A DNA stretch of 64,000 nucleotides from Catenibacillus scindens. GTDB taxonomy: Bacteria > Bacillota > Clostridia > Lachnospirales > Lachnospiraceae. Position numbers and translations under genes: made by a program. Under the pieces are notes generated by a model. The model was given only the letters and a program-made list of their open reading frames with translations. It had not been told where the DNA came from and made no database searches. Positions 32,749-41,227 of the stretch are shown here, piece after piece (position 1 is the stretch's first letter; each line of letters begins with the position of its first letter). Location of the stretch: NCBI RefSeq assembly GCF_014202115.1, contig NZ_JACHFW010000003.1:1-64000 (forward strand). Reading direction: 5' to 3'.

Positions 32749-33999
32749 ATGTTATTGGAGTTTAGCTGTTCTAATCACAGATCAATTAGAGATGAAGTTC
32801 TTTTTTCCGCAATTGCAGGATCGGACAAAACCCACGCAGAAAATATAGAAAAAGTGGCAGATATCGAGGTCCTAAAGTCATCTGTTATCTATGGCGCAAA
32901 CGGCTCAGGCAAAAGCAACTTAATAGATGCAATAGCTTTTGTAAAAAACCTTGTTGCAAATAGCATTACCCATCAACCAGGGCAGGGAATTTTACAAGTA
33001 CCTCATAAATTGGAAAGCTACGACCAAAAAAGCAATTATAAAATTCAATTTATAGTTGATGGAGTTCGCTACGCATTTGGTTTTTCATTGAGGAATATGC
33101 TCGTGACAGAAGAATATCTTTATTATTTTCCCAAGGGCCGTCAAACAAAAGTTTTCGAACGCGCAGGCGAATCGTATTCAGCGGGACGTAATTTTCGCAA
33201 TCGTTTTAACAACTGCAAGGATGTCCTTAAACCCAATCGTTTGATGCTTTCCTGTGCTGCAAATTTTAGTTCTGTTGATGAAGTAACTGCTGCATATCGC
33301 TTTTTCAATGAAGAGTTGGTAATTTATAGTTCAATCAACCAAGACAATTGGATGAACTACTCACTACATCAAATTAACACTAACGCAGAAATAAAGGCAA
33401 CAGTTTTAAAATTTTTAGATGCACTTGGCACTGGAATTAAAGATATTCAAATTGATATTAAAAAAGAAGATTTTGATGTTTCGCATCTTCCTCCTTTTTT
33501 ATCAGATGAATTCAAAAAAATTCTTTTACAGCAGAAAGTAGATGCAATTTCTGCTAAGATTTTATATGAAGAATTTGAAACAGATTTGATTTCAGAAGAA
33601 TCCACGGGCATAAAGAAACTTTTTGGATTATTATGTCCATTTATAGATATTATGGTTAACGGAAAAGTATTGGTCTGCGACGAACTTGAATCAAACTTGC
33701 ACGAATCGCTTCTTTTTGGATTAGTAAAACAATTCATCACCACTCATGGAAGCAAGCCTGCTCAACTGATTTTTACAACTCACGAGACAGGTTTATTAAA
33801 TTTGGATTTGTTCAGACGCGATCAGATCTGGTTTACAGAAAACAAATCCTCAGATCGTTCAACTGACTTATTTTCGCTTACAGAAATTAAAAATGTTCGA
33901 AAAGATGAAAACTTTGGAAAAGGTTATATCGCAGGGAAATATGGCGCCATTCCAATGCTAAACCTTAATTTTGCCAATGTAATCTCATCCGATATGTAA
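32749..33999 (+). CDS. AAA family ATPase (AAA_21/AAA_15, abortive-infection type), 416 aa
   Basis: SMC/OLD-like ATPase. Starts MLLEFSCSNHRSIRDEVLF, the typical first strand of this family; Walker A VIYGANGSGKSNLIDAIAFV near residue 46; Walker B VLVCDELESNLHESLL near 304; the following LIFTTHETGLLNLDLFRRDQIWFTE is the switch region. It ends in KGYIAGKYGAIPML, common in defence ATPases that pair with an effector gene directly downstream. No TOPRIM domain. The gene is AT-rich relative to its neighbours, a sign of transfer. A small frame and a HEPN-domain gene follow. Confidence 0.9.
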   Translation: MLLEFSCSNHRSIRDEVLFSAIAGSDKTHAENIEKVADIEVLKSSVIYGANGSGKSNLIDAIAFVKNLVANSITHQPGQGILQVPHKLESYDQKSNYKIQFIVDGVRYAFGFSLRNMLVTEEYLYYFPKGRQTKVFERAGESYSAGRNFRNRFNNCKDVLKPNRLMLSCAANFSSVDEVTAAYRFFNEELVIYSSINQDNWMNYSLHQINTNAEIKATVLKFLDALGTGIKDIQIDIKKEDFDVSHLPPFLSDEFKKILLQQKVDAISAKILYEEFETDLISEESTGIKKLFGLLCPFIDIMVNGKVLVCDELESNLHESLLFGLVKQFITTHGSKPAQLIFTTHETGLLNLDLFRRDQIWFTENKSSDRSTDLFSLTEIKNVRKDENFGKGYIAGKYGAIPMLNLNFANVISSDM

Positions 34000-34012
34000 G
34001 TGGGGTGATGAT

Positions 34013-34144
34013 ATGGCATATAGAAATATTTCACTTACTCCACGTGCAGAAAATACACGAGATGCGCGCCCTGTGCCAACACCCATCCAATTCTCGCTGT
34101 CTGAGATTAAACAACATTTTGTAGGGAGTATGGATGAGGTTTAG
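34013..34144 (+). CDS. Small protein between ATPase and HEPN gene, 43 aa
   Basis: ATG at 34013, 13 bp after the ATPase stop, with GGGGTGATG ahead; ends in a TAG at 34142. The N-terminus reads MAYRNISLTPRAENTRDARP and the end SLSEIKQHFVGSMDEV. Beyond the TAG the same frame stays open for 20 more coding-like codons (LECFPEGGQKLR...), so it could be the start of a longer protein cut by a nonsense mutation. I do not recognise the family. Confidence 0.45.
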   Translation: MAYRNISLTPRAENTRDARPVPTPIQFSLSEIKQHFVGSMDEV

Positions 34145-34203
34145 TTAGAATGTTTTCCGGAAGGTGGCCAAAAACTGAGAAATATATGTAGTTTCAGATT
34201 CCT

Positions 34204-34581
34204 ATGAAAAAAGTAGAAAATGCTATAGCTACTTTACAATCGAGTGATTGGTTTTTTGAATATCTGAATAATCGTTTTAGCAGGGATGTATTTTTATCGT
34301 TTGAAAGCATAAGGGATCAGTTAAACCTCATTGGCATACAGTTTAACAAAACTATGGAAAGGGCTTTTCCTAGTGAAAATCAGCAAGAATCGATAAGAAT
34401 TGGAAAAGAAACTATAACAATGCTCTTTCGTCGAAGAAATGAAATAGCACATCAAAACGACAGAAGCCACGCCTCTGCAGAACAAACTGATATTGCAAAA
34501 GATTTCGTTGAAGATTATATCTCAAAAATTGAATCCATTGTCAACGCTATACAAGAAATTGCTGAAGAAATAGATACGTAA
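34204..34581 (+). CDS. HEPN-domain protein, probably N-terminally truncated, 125 aa
   Basis: Helical protein with the HEPN RNase motif R-x4-H: FRRRNEIAHQND near residue 81. The surrounding SFESIRDQLNLIGIQF and AEQTDIAKDFVEDYISKIESIVNAI match the C-terminal half of RiboL-PSP-HEPN-type proteins, which are about 200 residues or more. There is no ribosome binding site and an in-frame TAG lies 15 bases upstream, so the N-terminal half is missing or in a disrupted frame. Members are often RNA-cutting effectors beside AAA ATPases. Activity here is doubtful. Confidence 0.65.
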   Translation: MKKVENAIATLQSSDWFFEYLNNRFSRDVFLSFESIRDQLNLIGIQFNKTMERAFPSENQQESIRIGKETITMLFRRRNEIAHQNDRSHASAEQTDIAKDFVEDYISKIESIVNAIQEIAEEIDT

Positions 34582-34620
34582 AAGAATAATTTAGATTTAA
34601 CATCTTTAAAAAATTTTTTA

Positions 34621-34652
34621 GGGGAGAGTAACTTCCATAAGTCACTCTCCCC
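34621..34652. terminator. Hairpin between HEPN gene and rsmA
   Basis: Arms GGGGAGAGTAACTT and AAGTCACTCTCCCC with one mismatch. On the minus strand it is followed by TAAAAAATTTTTT. It serves the convergent genes. Confidence 0.65.
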
Positions 34653-34694
34653 ATTTGGCATTATCTCTTTTCCGCTATTCTCTTTCTCCATAGA

Positions 34695-35570
34695 TCACAA
34701 CTCCCCGGACAGCACGTTGGCCAACTGGGCGAATTGCTCCAGAGATAGAGCTTCCCCACGAACCGTGGCCGGCAGGCCGGCAATGGCCAGAGATTTCTGA
34801 ATCTGATCTTTTGAGGCGGTGATTTCCGGCGAGTTGCTCAGGGCGTTGACCAGAGTTTTGCGGCGCTGATTAAAGGCCGCACGAACCATACGAAACATGA
34901 GATGCTCGTCCTCCACGCAAACCGGCGGCTTTTCATGGCACGTCAGGCGGATAACCGCCGAATCCACGTTGGGCCGGGGCATAAAACAGTTGCAGGGCAC
35001 ATTGGCCACAATGTAGGGCTTGGCATAATACTGAACGGCCAGAGACAGTGCCCCGTAATCCTTTGTCCCCGGTCCGGCCTCCATTCTCCGGGCCACTTCT
35101 TTCTGGACCATCACCGTCACATTTTCCACAGGAACATGACTCTCAAACAATCCCATAATAATGGGCGTTGTAATATAATAGGGCAGATTGGCCACAACCT
35201 TTATAGGCCGTCCATCATTGTACTCATCGGCCAGCGCCCGAATATCCAGCTTTAAAATATCCCCGTGGATAATCTTGACGTTATCATATTCCTTGAGGGT
35301 TTCGTCTAAAATAGGAAGAAGGTTGGCGTCGATCTCCACAGCCACTACCTGCCGGGCGTTTTCCGCCAGATACTGGGTCATTGTGCCGATACCGGGGCCG
35401 ATCTCAAGAACCATGTCATCCCCGGTCACATTGGCCCCTGCGATGATCTTATTTAATACGTGACCGTCAATAAGAAAATTCTGGCCGAATTTTTTCTGAA
35501 AATTAAATTTATATTTCTGAATAATCTCTATGGTCTTTTTCGGATTTGAAAGTTTTTCCTGGTTTTCCAT
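34695..35570 (-). CDS. rsmA: 16S rRNA (adenine1518/1519-N6)-dimethyltransferase
   Basis: 291-residue SAM-dependent enzyme that dimethylates two adjacent adenines in helix 45 of 16S rRNA. Motifs: KKFGQNFLID near residue 25; SAM motif I MVLEIGPGIGTMTQYLAE near 55; VEIDANLLP; motif IV VVANLPYYITTPI near 127; C-terminal RRKTLVNAL. Standard length. The ATG at 35570 has AAAGGG at 6-base spacing; the ATG at 35576 has none. Housekeeping gene with terminator downstream. Confidence 0.97.
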   Translation of the reverse strand: MENQEKLSNPKKTIEIIQKYKFNFQKKFGQNFLIDGHVLNKIIAGANVTGDDMVLEIGPGIGTMTQYLAENARQVVAVEIDANLLPILDETLKEYDNVKIIHGDILKLDIRALADEYNDGRPIKVVANLPYYITTPIIMGLFESHVPVENVTVMVQKEVARRMEAGPGTKDYGALSLAVQYYAKPYIVANVPCNCFMPRPNVDSAVIRLTCHEKPPVCVEDEHLMFRMVRAAFNQRRKTLVNALSNSPEITASKDQIQKSLAIAGLPATVRGEALSLEQFAQLANVLSGEL

Positions 35571-35797
35571 AAACATCCCTTTCTCAGTGGTAATGCCGCC
35601 GCAAAAATGGCTGCAAAAAGGTTTTTATAAGTATCGGACAGGGGTGAAGCCCCGCAATGAATTTATCATACCAGACATAAGCCCTGGGAACAAGGGCTTG
35701 ACTGGAATAACTTGCGAGTTTTATACTAGAAATAATTACTCATGTACTGATACGGTTCCCCATAACAGGGAAAATATCTTGATAAAAGGTGATATCT

Positions 35798-36484
35798 ATG
35801 AAACATATAAAATGTAAGATGTTATTGCTCCTATCGGCCATACTTTTGGTGTTTTCTTCCGGATGTTCCCAGTTTTTTGACCGTTCCGGATATATACAGG
35901 ATATGCTGGACGCCACATACAAAGGGAAGTTTGAAGAATATGCCCGGATCACCGATTCCACTGTGGGTGAGATCGAGTCCGATTACAATGACTTTATCCA
36001 GCATGAAACGGAAGTTTTTCTCCGGTATGCCGGGCTTTCCCAGGATGACGTCATTCCCAACGATCTTTTGGATCAGATCGCGCAGGCCATTAAGGAGCTG
36101 TACAGCCAGGTCCGCTACACGGTGAATGAATCTGACCGGGACGGCAATGTAACTATTAATATAGAACCTCTGGACGTGTACAATGGGCTGTATCCTGAAT
36201 TTCTCGCCTTTAACCAGGAATTTCGCCAGAGAAATAACAATTATGAATTTCAGGACTACACAGACGAGGAATTTACGAGAGAATATCTGTCGCCCCTGAT
36301 CCAGCTTCTCACAGAATACGCCGCCGCCCCCACCTACCGGGAGCCAGTGACCGTCATAGTAAATGTTTTTCTGAGTGACAATGGAAAGTACGTGATCTCC
36401 GACGAAAGCGTGACAGCAATTTACAATGCCCTGATTTATTACTCCATTGACAATAACTCTGCGTCAACCATATCCGGAACCTGA
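35798..36484 (+). CDS. Lipoprotein of unknown function (DUF5105-like), 228 aa
   Basis: Begins MKHIKCKMLLLLSAILLVFSSGCSQ, a lipoprotein signal with lipobox SSGC, so it is anchored outside the membrane. The mature part is acidic and helical (IQDMLDATYKGKFEEYARITD) and resembles the DUF5105 group of Firmicute lipoproteins, which is a weak assignment. AAAGGTG precedes the ATG at 35798. The 220-bp gap before it shows no other gene. Confidence 0.75.
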   Translation: MKHIKCKMLLLLSAILLVFSSGCSQFFDRSGYIQDMLDATYKGKFEEYARITDSTVGEIESDYNDFIQHETEVFLRYAGLSQDDVIPNDLLDQIAQAIKELYSQVRYTVNESDRDGNVTINIEPLDVYNGLYPEFLAFNQEFRQRNNNYEFQDYTDEEFTREYLSPLIQLLTEYAAAPTYREPVTVIVNVFLSDNGKYVISDESVTAIYNALIYYSIDNNSASTISGT

Positions 36485-36532
36485 CAAGAAAATACGTCAT
36501 TCTGGATAATTATGAATTTAGGAGATATAGAT

Positions 36533-36837
36533 ATGCAATCACTTTGTGGTACAAACTGCTGCAGCCAGTGCAGCCACCGGACAGAATGCGGCGGCTGCCA
36601 AAATATAAAAGGACATCCTTTGGGCAAAAGCTGCATTGCCGCCGAATGTATTGAGCAAGACGGAAAAAATGGATTTCTGAGATTTAAAGCGCGCTTAATT
36701 TCAGAAATTAACGCGCTTGAAATCAAAGGGCTTGCTAAAGGTGCTTTGGCGTTGTCGCTGATAAGCATTATATCCTCGTATGTGAGTATGGCTGTAACGG
36801 AGCTGACCCTGAAATAATCTTATATAAAAAGCGTTAA
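36533..36837 (+). pseudogene. DUF3795-like Cys-rich protein gene with internal deletion
   Basis: The first frame gives MQSLCGTNCCSQCSHRTECGG then FRFKARLISEINALEIKGLA, the N-terminal half of a DUF3795-like protein with its Cys cluster. The C-terminal end CFGVVADKHYILVCEYGCNG to ILYKKR follows immediately but in a different frame (ending TAA 36835-36837). About 50 or more residues between the halves are missing, so an internal deletion has fused the ends out of frame. GGAGATATAGAT precedes the ATG. Read as is, the protein would end with an unrelated tail at 36817. Confidence 0.8.
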
Positions 36838-38930
36838 TCTGTGCCGCTGCGGTACTGTGTGAATGCCTCTGCCACTTTAGGCACAACATAGTGACTGCCA
36901 TCCCTGTCAAGAACGTCTTCCACCATCATCAAAATTAATATAGGGTCATCGGTATTATCAATTTCATAGGCTACAAACCATCCAAGAGCAGTGCCGTTGG
37001 TATCATCCTGGGAATCTTTAATCTCTGCGGTACCGGTCTTTCCGGCGAGGGTAACTCCGGCGGATAACGCCTGGGTTCCCGTTCCTTCGCTGATGACCGT
37101 TCTCAGATCCTCGTTGACAATCTGAGCAGACTGGGCACTGAATACATTGGTTTTCCAGTAAGTTCCGGGAGTAACCGCCTCTTGGCCCAATTCCTCGCTG
37201 TTGGTCACAAGATATGGAAGAAGCATATTTCCATCATTCATAAAAGCGGAATACATGGAGGCCAGGTGGATCGGATTGACAAGCATCTCCCCCTGTCCGT
37301 AACCGCTGTTGGCAAGCATAACTTCATCGGAAGATTCCTCCAGTGAACCGTAAGAGGAAGTCCCCAGTGACATGGCAAAAGGCAGGCTCTCGCCAAATCC
37401 CACTTTTGTCAGGCCGTCGATAAATGCCTGGCGGCCCATATTTAATGTCTGCTGGGCAAAATAAATGTTATCTGAATAAGCCAGGGCTTTCTGCAGAGTC
37501 ACATCTCCGTAAGTTTCCAGGGTCGTCACAAAAAGGTCCCCCCAACTGCTGTCCTTCTGCCAGCTCAGCCCGTTGCTTGGTGAAACTTCATCGGGATCAA
37601 TGGTTCCGTTATCCAATCCGATAGCCGCTGTAATCGGTTTAAAAGACGAACCGGGCACCCATGTGGATGTATAGCGGTTATACAGAGGCAAATCTTCATC
37701 TGAGCTTAATGCCTCCCAACTGCTGTTGGTAATGCCGGCCACAAACTCATTGGGATTATAGGACGGCGTGCTGACAAGGGATAGTATGGCTCCGGTCTTC
37801 ATGTTCATGGCTACGGCCAGTCCATTATCATCGCCAAGCTGTTCATATAAAATCTGGCACAAGTTGGTGTCAATGGTCAGATGAACATCCTGGCCATCCA
37901 CCGCCGCCTGATATCCGAGAGTTTCCTTCACAGACCCGTCACTGTTGAGGATAAGGATCTCACAGCCCTCTGTGCCTCTTAAATAAGATTCATAAATTTG
38001 TTCCAGGCCGCTTTTTCCTACAATACTGTTGCTGTCATAGCCCTGATCCGCCATGGTTTCCAGCTCCTCAGCACTAATAGCCTGGACATAGCCGGTCAGA
38101 TGGGCCAATGTAGCTCCATAAGGATATTCTCTGGCACTTGTGGAATTTACCATGACACCGGAGATCTGGATCACCTGGTCAATTAAATCCTGGTTATCCG
38201 CCGCAATGGAACGGATTGGAACAAATACATCATCAGTCACCCACTGGGCGCTAAGCTGCTCATTAATATAATCCACAGACACTTCCAACAGTTCAGCGAG
38301 TGCCGCAATATCTTCATCCCTTGTGGTTTCTGACATTTTCCCCGGAACCAATCCCACGCTGGCGCCCTCCCCGTCACAGGCCAGAATATTACCATTGACG
38401 TCGTAAATGGTCCCGCGCTTTGCTTCCAGAGTATTGACCCTCACTGTGTCTGTATCATCCAACTGTGGGAAGATCAGGTTGGAACTCCACATGATCTTGT
38501 ATTCTCTCTGAGAATCCCGGCAGATCTGCATCGTATATGTATTATCCAGAGTTCCCGCAGGCGTGTCCACCGTCATCTGATAGCGGTAATACCAGCCCTC
38601 GTCATCCTCACCCTCCCGGCTCTCCAGAAGGGTAAAGGTGATATTTTCAGCGCTGATACCGTTAAAAATATTTGTATAGCGGGCCGTCACTGTCTCCTCA
38701 TCCACAGTGGCCTGGATATCTTCATGGACCAGACTGTAAATCTGTCCATAGTTGCCATTAGTCACATCATCTACATAAGCATCATAGACCGCCTGGGTTG
38801 CCGCCTGGCTGTCTTCCCGGAACAGATATATCCAGGCGTAGACAGCAAAGGCCACAAAGACCGCCACAAGAACGACGGTAATACCGATGACTACACCCAG
38901 GTGATTTCCTCCTTTTTTTCTCTTGGACAT
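36834..38930 (-). CDS. MecA-like class B penicillin-binding protein, 698 aa
   Basis: Membrane-anchored D,D-transpeptidase for peptidoglycan cross-linking. One N-terminal helix (about 12-36); an NTF2-like MecA_N domain (about 40-150; AVYDAYVDDVTNGNYGQIYSLV, AENITFTLLESREG); a PBP dimerisation domain (RVNTLEAKRGTIYDVNGNILA); then the transpeptidase. Active-site motifs are SSFK (in WVPGSSFKPI), SDN (AYSDNIYF) and KTGT (LAGKTGTAE). The domain order is that of staphylococcal PBP2a. The first motif has Ser-Ser-Phe-Lys where many have STFK. Lies after an FKBP-type foldase lipoprotein gene. Lower beta-lactam affinity is possible but cannot be inferred from motifs alone. Confidence 0.95.
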   Translation of the reverse strand: MSKRKKGGNHLGVVIGITVVLVAVFVAFAVYAWIYLFREDSQAATQAVYDAYVDDVTNGNYGQIYSLVHEDIQATVDEETVTARYTNIFNGISAENITFTLLESREGEDDEGWYYRYQMTVDTPAGTLDNTYTMQICRDSQREYKIMWSSNLIFPQLDDTDTVRVNTLEAKRGTIYDVNGNILACDGEGASVGLVPGKMSETTRDEDIAALAELLEVSVDYINEQLSAQWVTDDVFVPIRSIAADNQDLIDQVIQISGVMVNSTSAREYPYGATLAHLTGYVQAISAEELETMADQGYDSNSIVGKSGLEQIYESYLRGTEGCEILILNSDGSVKETLGYQAAVDGQDVHLTIDTNLCQILYEQLGDDNGLAVAMNMKTGAILSLVSTPSYNPNEFVAGITNSSWEALSSDEDLPLYNRYTSTWVPGSSFKPITAAIGLDNGTIDPDEVSPSNGLSWQKDSSWGDLFVTTLETYGDVTLQKALAYSDNIYFAQQTLNMGRQAFIDGLTKVGFGESLPFAMSLGTSSYGSLEESSDEVMLANSGYGQGEMLVNPIHLASMYSAFMNDGNMLLPYLVTNSEELGQEAVTPGTYWKTNVFSAQSAQIVNEDLRTVISEGTGTQALSAGVTLAGKTGTAEIKDSQDDTNGTALGWFVAYEIDNTDDPILILMMVEDVLDRDGSHYVVPKVAEAFTQYRSGTD

Positions 38931-38951
38931 AAAATTCCTCCTTCCAAAATT

Positions 38952-40037
38952 TTACTCTTCTGTAATCTGGGCGGAATCTACAACAAAGTCCACCACCCGC
39001 AGGCCCTTTACGTCCTCTGCCATACCATCGCTGCCACGATCCTGTTTATAAGCGTCCACCGCGTCATAGCCCTGCTGCTGTGAACACTTCTGAATCTCTT
39101 CATCTGTGGCATTATCCCCATTAATATTCTCCGCCTGGGCGATGGCGTCAATGACCAGACGCTCTTTAATCTCCTGTTTTGCGATATCTTCTATAGCGGC
39201 TGTGTATTCATCCATAGTCACGCCCTGATAAGTCTGAACATAATCTTCCAGGGACATTTCAAAATCCCGAGCTGCGGACTGATCATAGCTTGTGTACTGG
39301 TCAACAATTTCCTGGACTTCCCCGGAATTATAGGCCACCACCTGGGCATTCTCCAAAACTTTGTCCCACACAGCGTTTCTTCTGTTCTGCTCCCGCTCAT
39401 TTTCCCGGCTTGTCTCAAGAGCCTCCCGGACCATCTGCCGGTACTCATCTACCGTCTGGCAGTCAGAGATCTGGGACACAAATTCATCGGTCAGCTCTGC
39501 CTGCTCCTCTGAAACAATATAATTCACCGTCACCTGGTAAACAGCATTTTTTCCCACAAGATCTTCCTGGGGATAGCCTTCCGGGTAAGTGACAGAAATA
39601 TTTGCCGTCTCCCCCGGCATAACACCGATCAGGCTGCTTTCTGCCCCGTTAAAAAACACGCCGGAGCCGATAAGGATATTATAGTCTTCCACAGAAGACT
39701 CTGGGATCTCCTCCCCATCCATGTATCCGGTGTAATCCACGTTCACCGTGTCCCCGGAAGCCACGGCCCGGTCTGTGATCTCCCCTGTAACAGAAGCATT
39801 TTCCACCGCGGCCATAACCGCATCCGTCACCTCATCGTCGGTCACATCGGGAAGCTTCTCCACGGTCACCGGCAGTCCCTTATATTCCCCCAGTGTCACT
39901 TCACTTTCCACATCCTGGATCATGCTTTCCTCCGCCGTCTGTTCTCCGGTATTCTGATTTTTAGAGGAACATCCGGAAAACAGGAGACTCCCTGCCAACG
40001 AAAAAGCCATAATCGCTCCAATCAACTTTTTGTCCAT
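38952..40037 (-). CDS. FKBP/trigger-factor-like lipoprotein foldase, 361 aa
   Basis: Signal peptide with lipobox (AGSLLFSGC near residue 20), so surface-anchored. A trigger-factor-like stretch (VTVEKLPDVTDDEVTDAVMAAVENA) precedes an FKBP-type PPIase domain (GDTVNVDYTGYMDGEEIPESSVED). A helical C-terminal trigger-factor-like domain follows (RQMVREALETSRENEREQNRRNAVWDKVLE). The domain set of trigger factor is thus moved outside the cell, probably to fold secreted proteins, perhaps the neighbouring PBP (21-bp gap). An ATG at 40043 is possible; AGAGGTGG spacing favours 40037. Confidence 0.9.
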   Translation of the reverse strand: MDKKLIGAIMAFSLAGSLLFSGCSSKNQNTGEQTAEESMIQDVESEVTLGEYKGLPVTVEKLPDVTDDEVTDAVMAAVENASVTGEITDRAVASGDTVNVDYTGYMDGEEIPESSVEDYNILIGSGVFFNGAESSLIGVMPGETANISVTYPEGYPQEDLVGKNAVYQVTVNYIVSEEQAELTDEFVSQISDCQTVDEYRQMVREALETSRENEREQNRRNAVWDKVLENAQVVAYNSGEVQEIVDQYTSYDQSAARDFEMSLEDYVQTYQGVTMDEYTAAIEDIAKQEIKERLVIDAIAQAENINGDNATDEEIQKCSQQQGYDAVDAYKQDRGSDGMAEDVKGLRVVDFVVDSAQITEE

Positions 40038-40100
40038 CTTCATACCACCTCTTTTTATGACCAGCCCGGTCCTTGCATGTTAATGCTCCCGTAAAAAGAC

Positions 40101-40874
40101 TTATGCCTCCATACGGTACAGGGCCATGGCATTTCTCCATGTAACATCTTCCACCTTCTCCCTGGACAGCCCCTTGATCTGACTGATAGCCTCAACCACA
40201 TAGGGAAGGTTCAGGGATGAGTTTCTCTTTCCCCGGTTCGGTTCTGGAGCCAGATAAGGGCAGTCCGTCTCAAGGACAATGCGCTCCAGAGGAATATCCT
40301 CCACTACAGCTTTCACTGTCCTGGCGTTTTTAAAGGTGACAACACCGCCGATGCCGATATAATATCCCATTTTTACATACTCCCGCGCCATCTCCACAGA
40401 GTAGGAAAAGCAATGGATCACACCGCCAAGATCCCGCCCGTGGGCCCGCATAATATCCAGGGTATCACAAGCCGCGTCCCTAGAGTGGATACTTACTGGG
40501 AGGCCGCACTCCCTGGCCAAATCAAGCTGACGGATGAACCATTTTTTCTGATTTTCCCGCACACTGGCATCTTTATCCCAATAGTAATCCAAACCGATCT
40601 CCCCCACAGCCACCACTTTTTTAAGCTCGGTGAGACTTTTCAGCCACCGGCACACGTCCTCGCTCATCTCCCCCGCGTCGCTGGGATGAACGCCCACGGC
40701 CGCGTAAATAAAGGGATACTTCTGCGCCAGGGTCACAGCCGCTTTCGTGGATTCAATGTTGGCACCAATATTCACCACCCGACCGATATTATGACCGGAA
40801 AGGCTGGCAAGCAATTCTTCCCGGTCTTTATCAAACTGCTCATCATCATAATGAGCATGGGTATCAAAAATCAT
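40101..40874 (-). CDS. tatD: TatD family metal-dependent DNase, 257 aa
   Basis: TIM-barrel metallohydrolase. First-strand metal motif DTHAHYDDEQF; VGVHPSD; VGEIGLDYYWD (metal Glu); QLDLARECGLPVSIHSRDA (His); GGVIHCFS (His); ETDCPYLAP (Asp). Characterised members have 3'-5' exonuclease or D-aminoacyl-tRNA deacylase activity. Cytoplasmic. Same strand as the FKBP-like lipoprotein and PBP genes, 64 bp ahead. Confidence 0.95.
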   Translation of the reverse strand: MIFDTHAHYDDEQFDKDREELLASLSGHNIGRVVNIGANIESTKAAVTLAQKYPFIYAAVGVHPSDAGEMSEDVCRWLKSLTELKKVVAVGEIGLDYYWDKDASVRENQKKWFIRQLDLARECGLPVSIHSRDAACDTLDIMRAHGRDLGGVIHCFSYSVEMAREYVKMGYYIGIGGVVTFKNARTVKAVVEDIPLERIVLETDCPYLAPEPNRGKRNSSLNLPYVVEAISQIKGLSREKVEDVTWRNAMALYRMEA

Positions 40875-40897
40875 ATTTTCCCTCCATATCTCTATTC

Positions 40898-40972
40898 AAG
40901 ACTCGCTCACGAGTCTTGGCGCAGGATTCGGGTAGGCTTTAGCCGACATAATTCCTATCCGAATCCTTGCGC
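40898..40972. repeat. Two hairpins of the linker-hairpin family
   Basis: AAGACTCG/CGAGTCTT (40898-40917) and an arm GCGCAGGATTCGGGTAGG pairing with CCTATCCGAATCCTTGCGC (ending 40972). Linker TGCGCATCCTCGCGGAGC (40968-40985) follows, matching the one at 18492 at 16 of 18 positions. Lies between tatD and the PHP gene. Confidence 0.65.
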
Positions 40973-40986
40973 ATCCTCGCGGAGCG

Positions 40987-41074
40987 TATATCAGATGGGG
41001 GGATTGACACCCGCCACTGAAACGAATTTGTTACCCACCGCTTATAGAGGCGGGGGCATCCTCCGTCTGATATA
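40987..41074. repeat. Long imperfect palindrome, possibly an IS200/IS605-type terminal structure
   Basis: Outer arms TATATCAGA (40987-40995) and TCTGATATA (41066-41074) enclose subhairpins with CCCGCC and GGCGGG blocks. The stretch CCACCGCTTATAGAGG resembles hairpins I associate with IS605/TnpB element ends in Clostridia, but that is from memory. The remainder of the 353-bp gap 40875-41227 is AT-rich with no gene; a partial GTAACCGTTCAG match to the MITE family is at 41183. Confidence 0.4.
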
Positions 41075-41227
41075 TTTCACATTTGTTACTAATATTTTAC
41101 AATATCATTTCACAGCACTGTTTTATTATATACCAAACCGGGCGGCTATCCAACAGATTTAAGAAAAAATTCATAAAATCAGGTAACCGTTCAGATTGCA
41201 AAAAAATCTGCCAATGGAGGGAAAGAT

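Noticed and set aside
32749-33999. OLD-family nuclease or Gabija GajA
   Set aside because: The protein is too short and no TOPRIM motifs follow the ATPase; it ends soon after the Walker B region.
624-36834. Large antisense reading frames, such as those opposite rsmA, the sirtuin and the flavoprotein genes
   Set aside because: They lack ribosome binding sites and family motifs and lie wholly within well-supported genes on the other strand.
40987-41074. tRNA or riboswitch in the tatD-PHP gap
   Set aside because: The pairing is a long palindrome without cloverleaf arms, anticodon loop or CCA, and no known riboswitch core was recognised.
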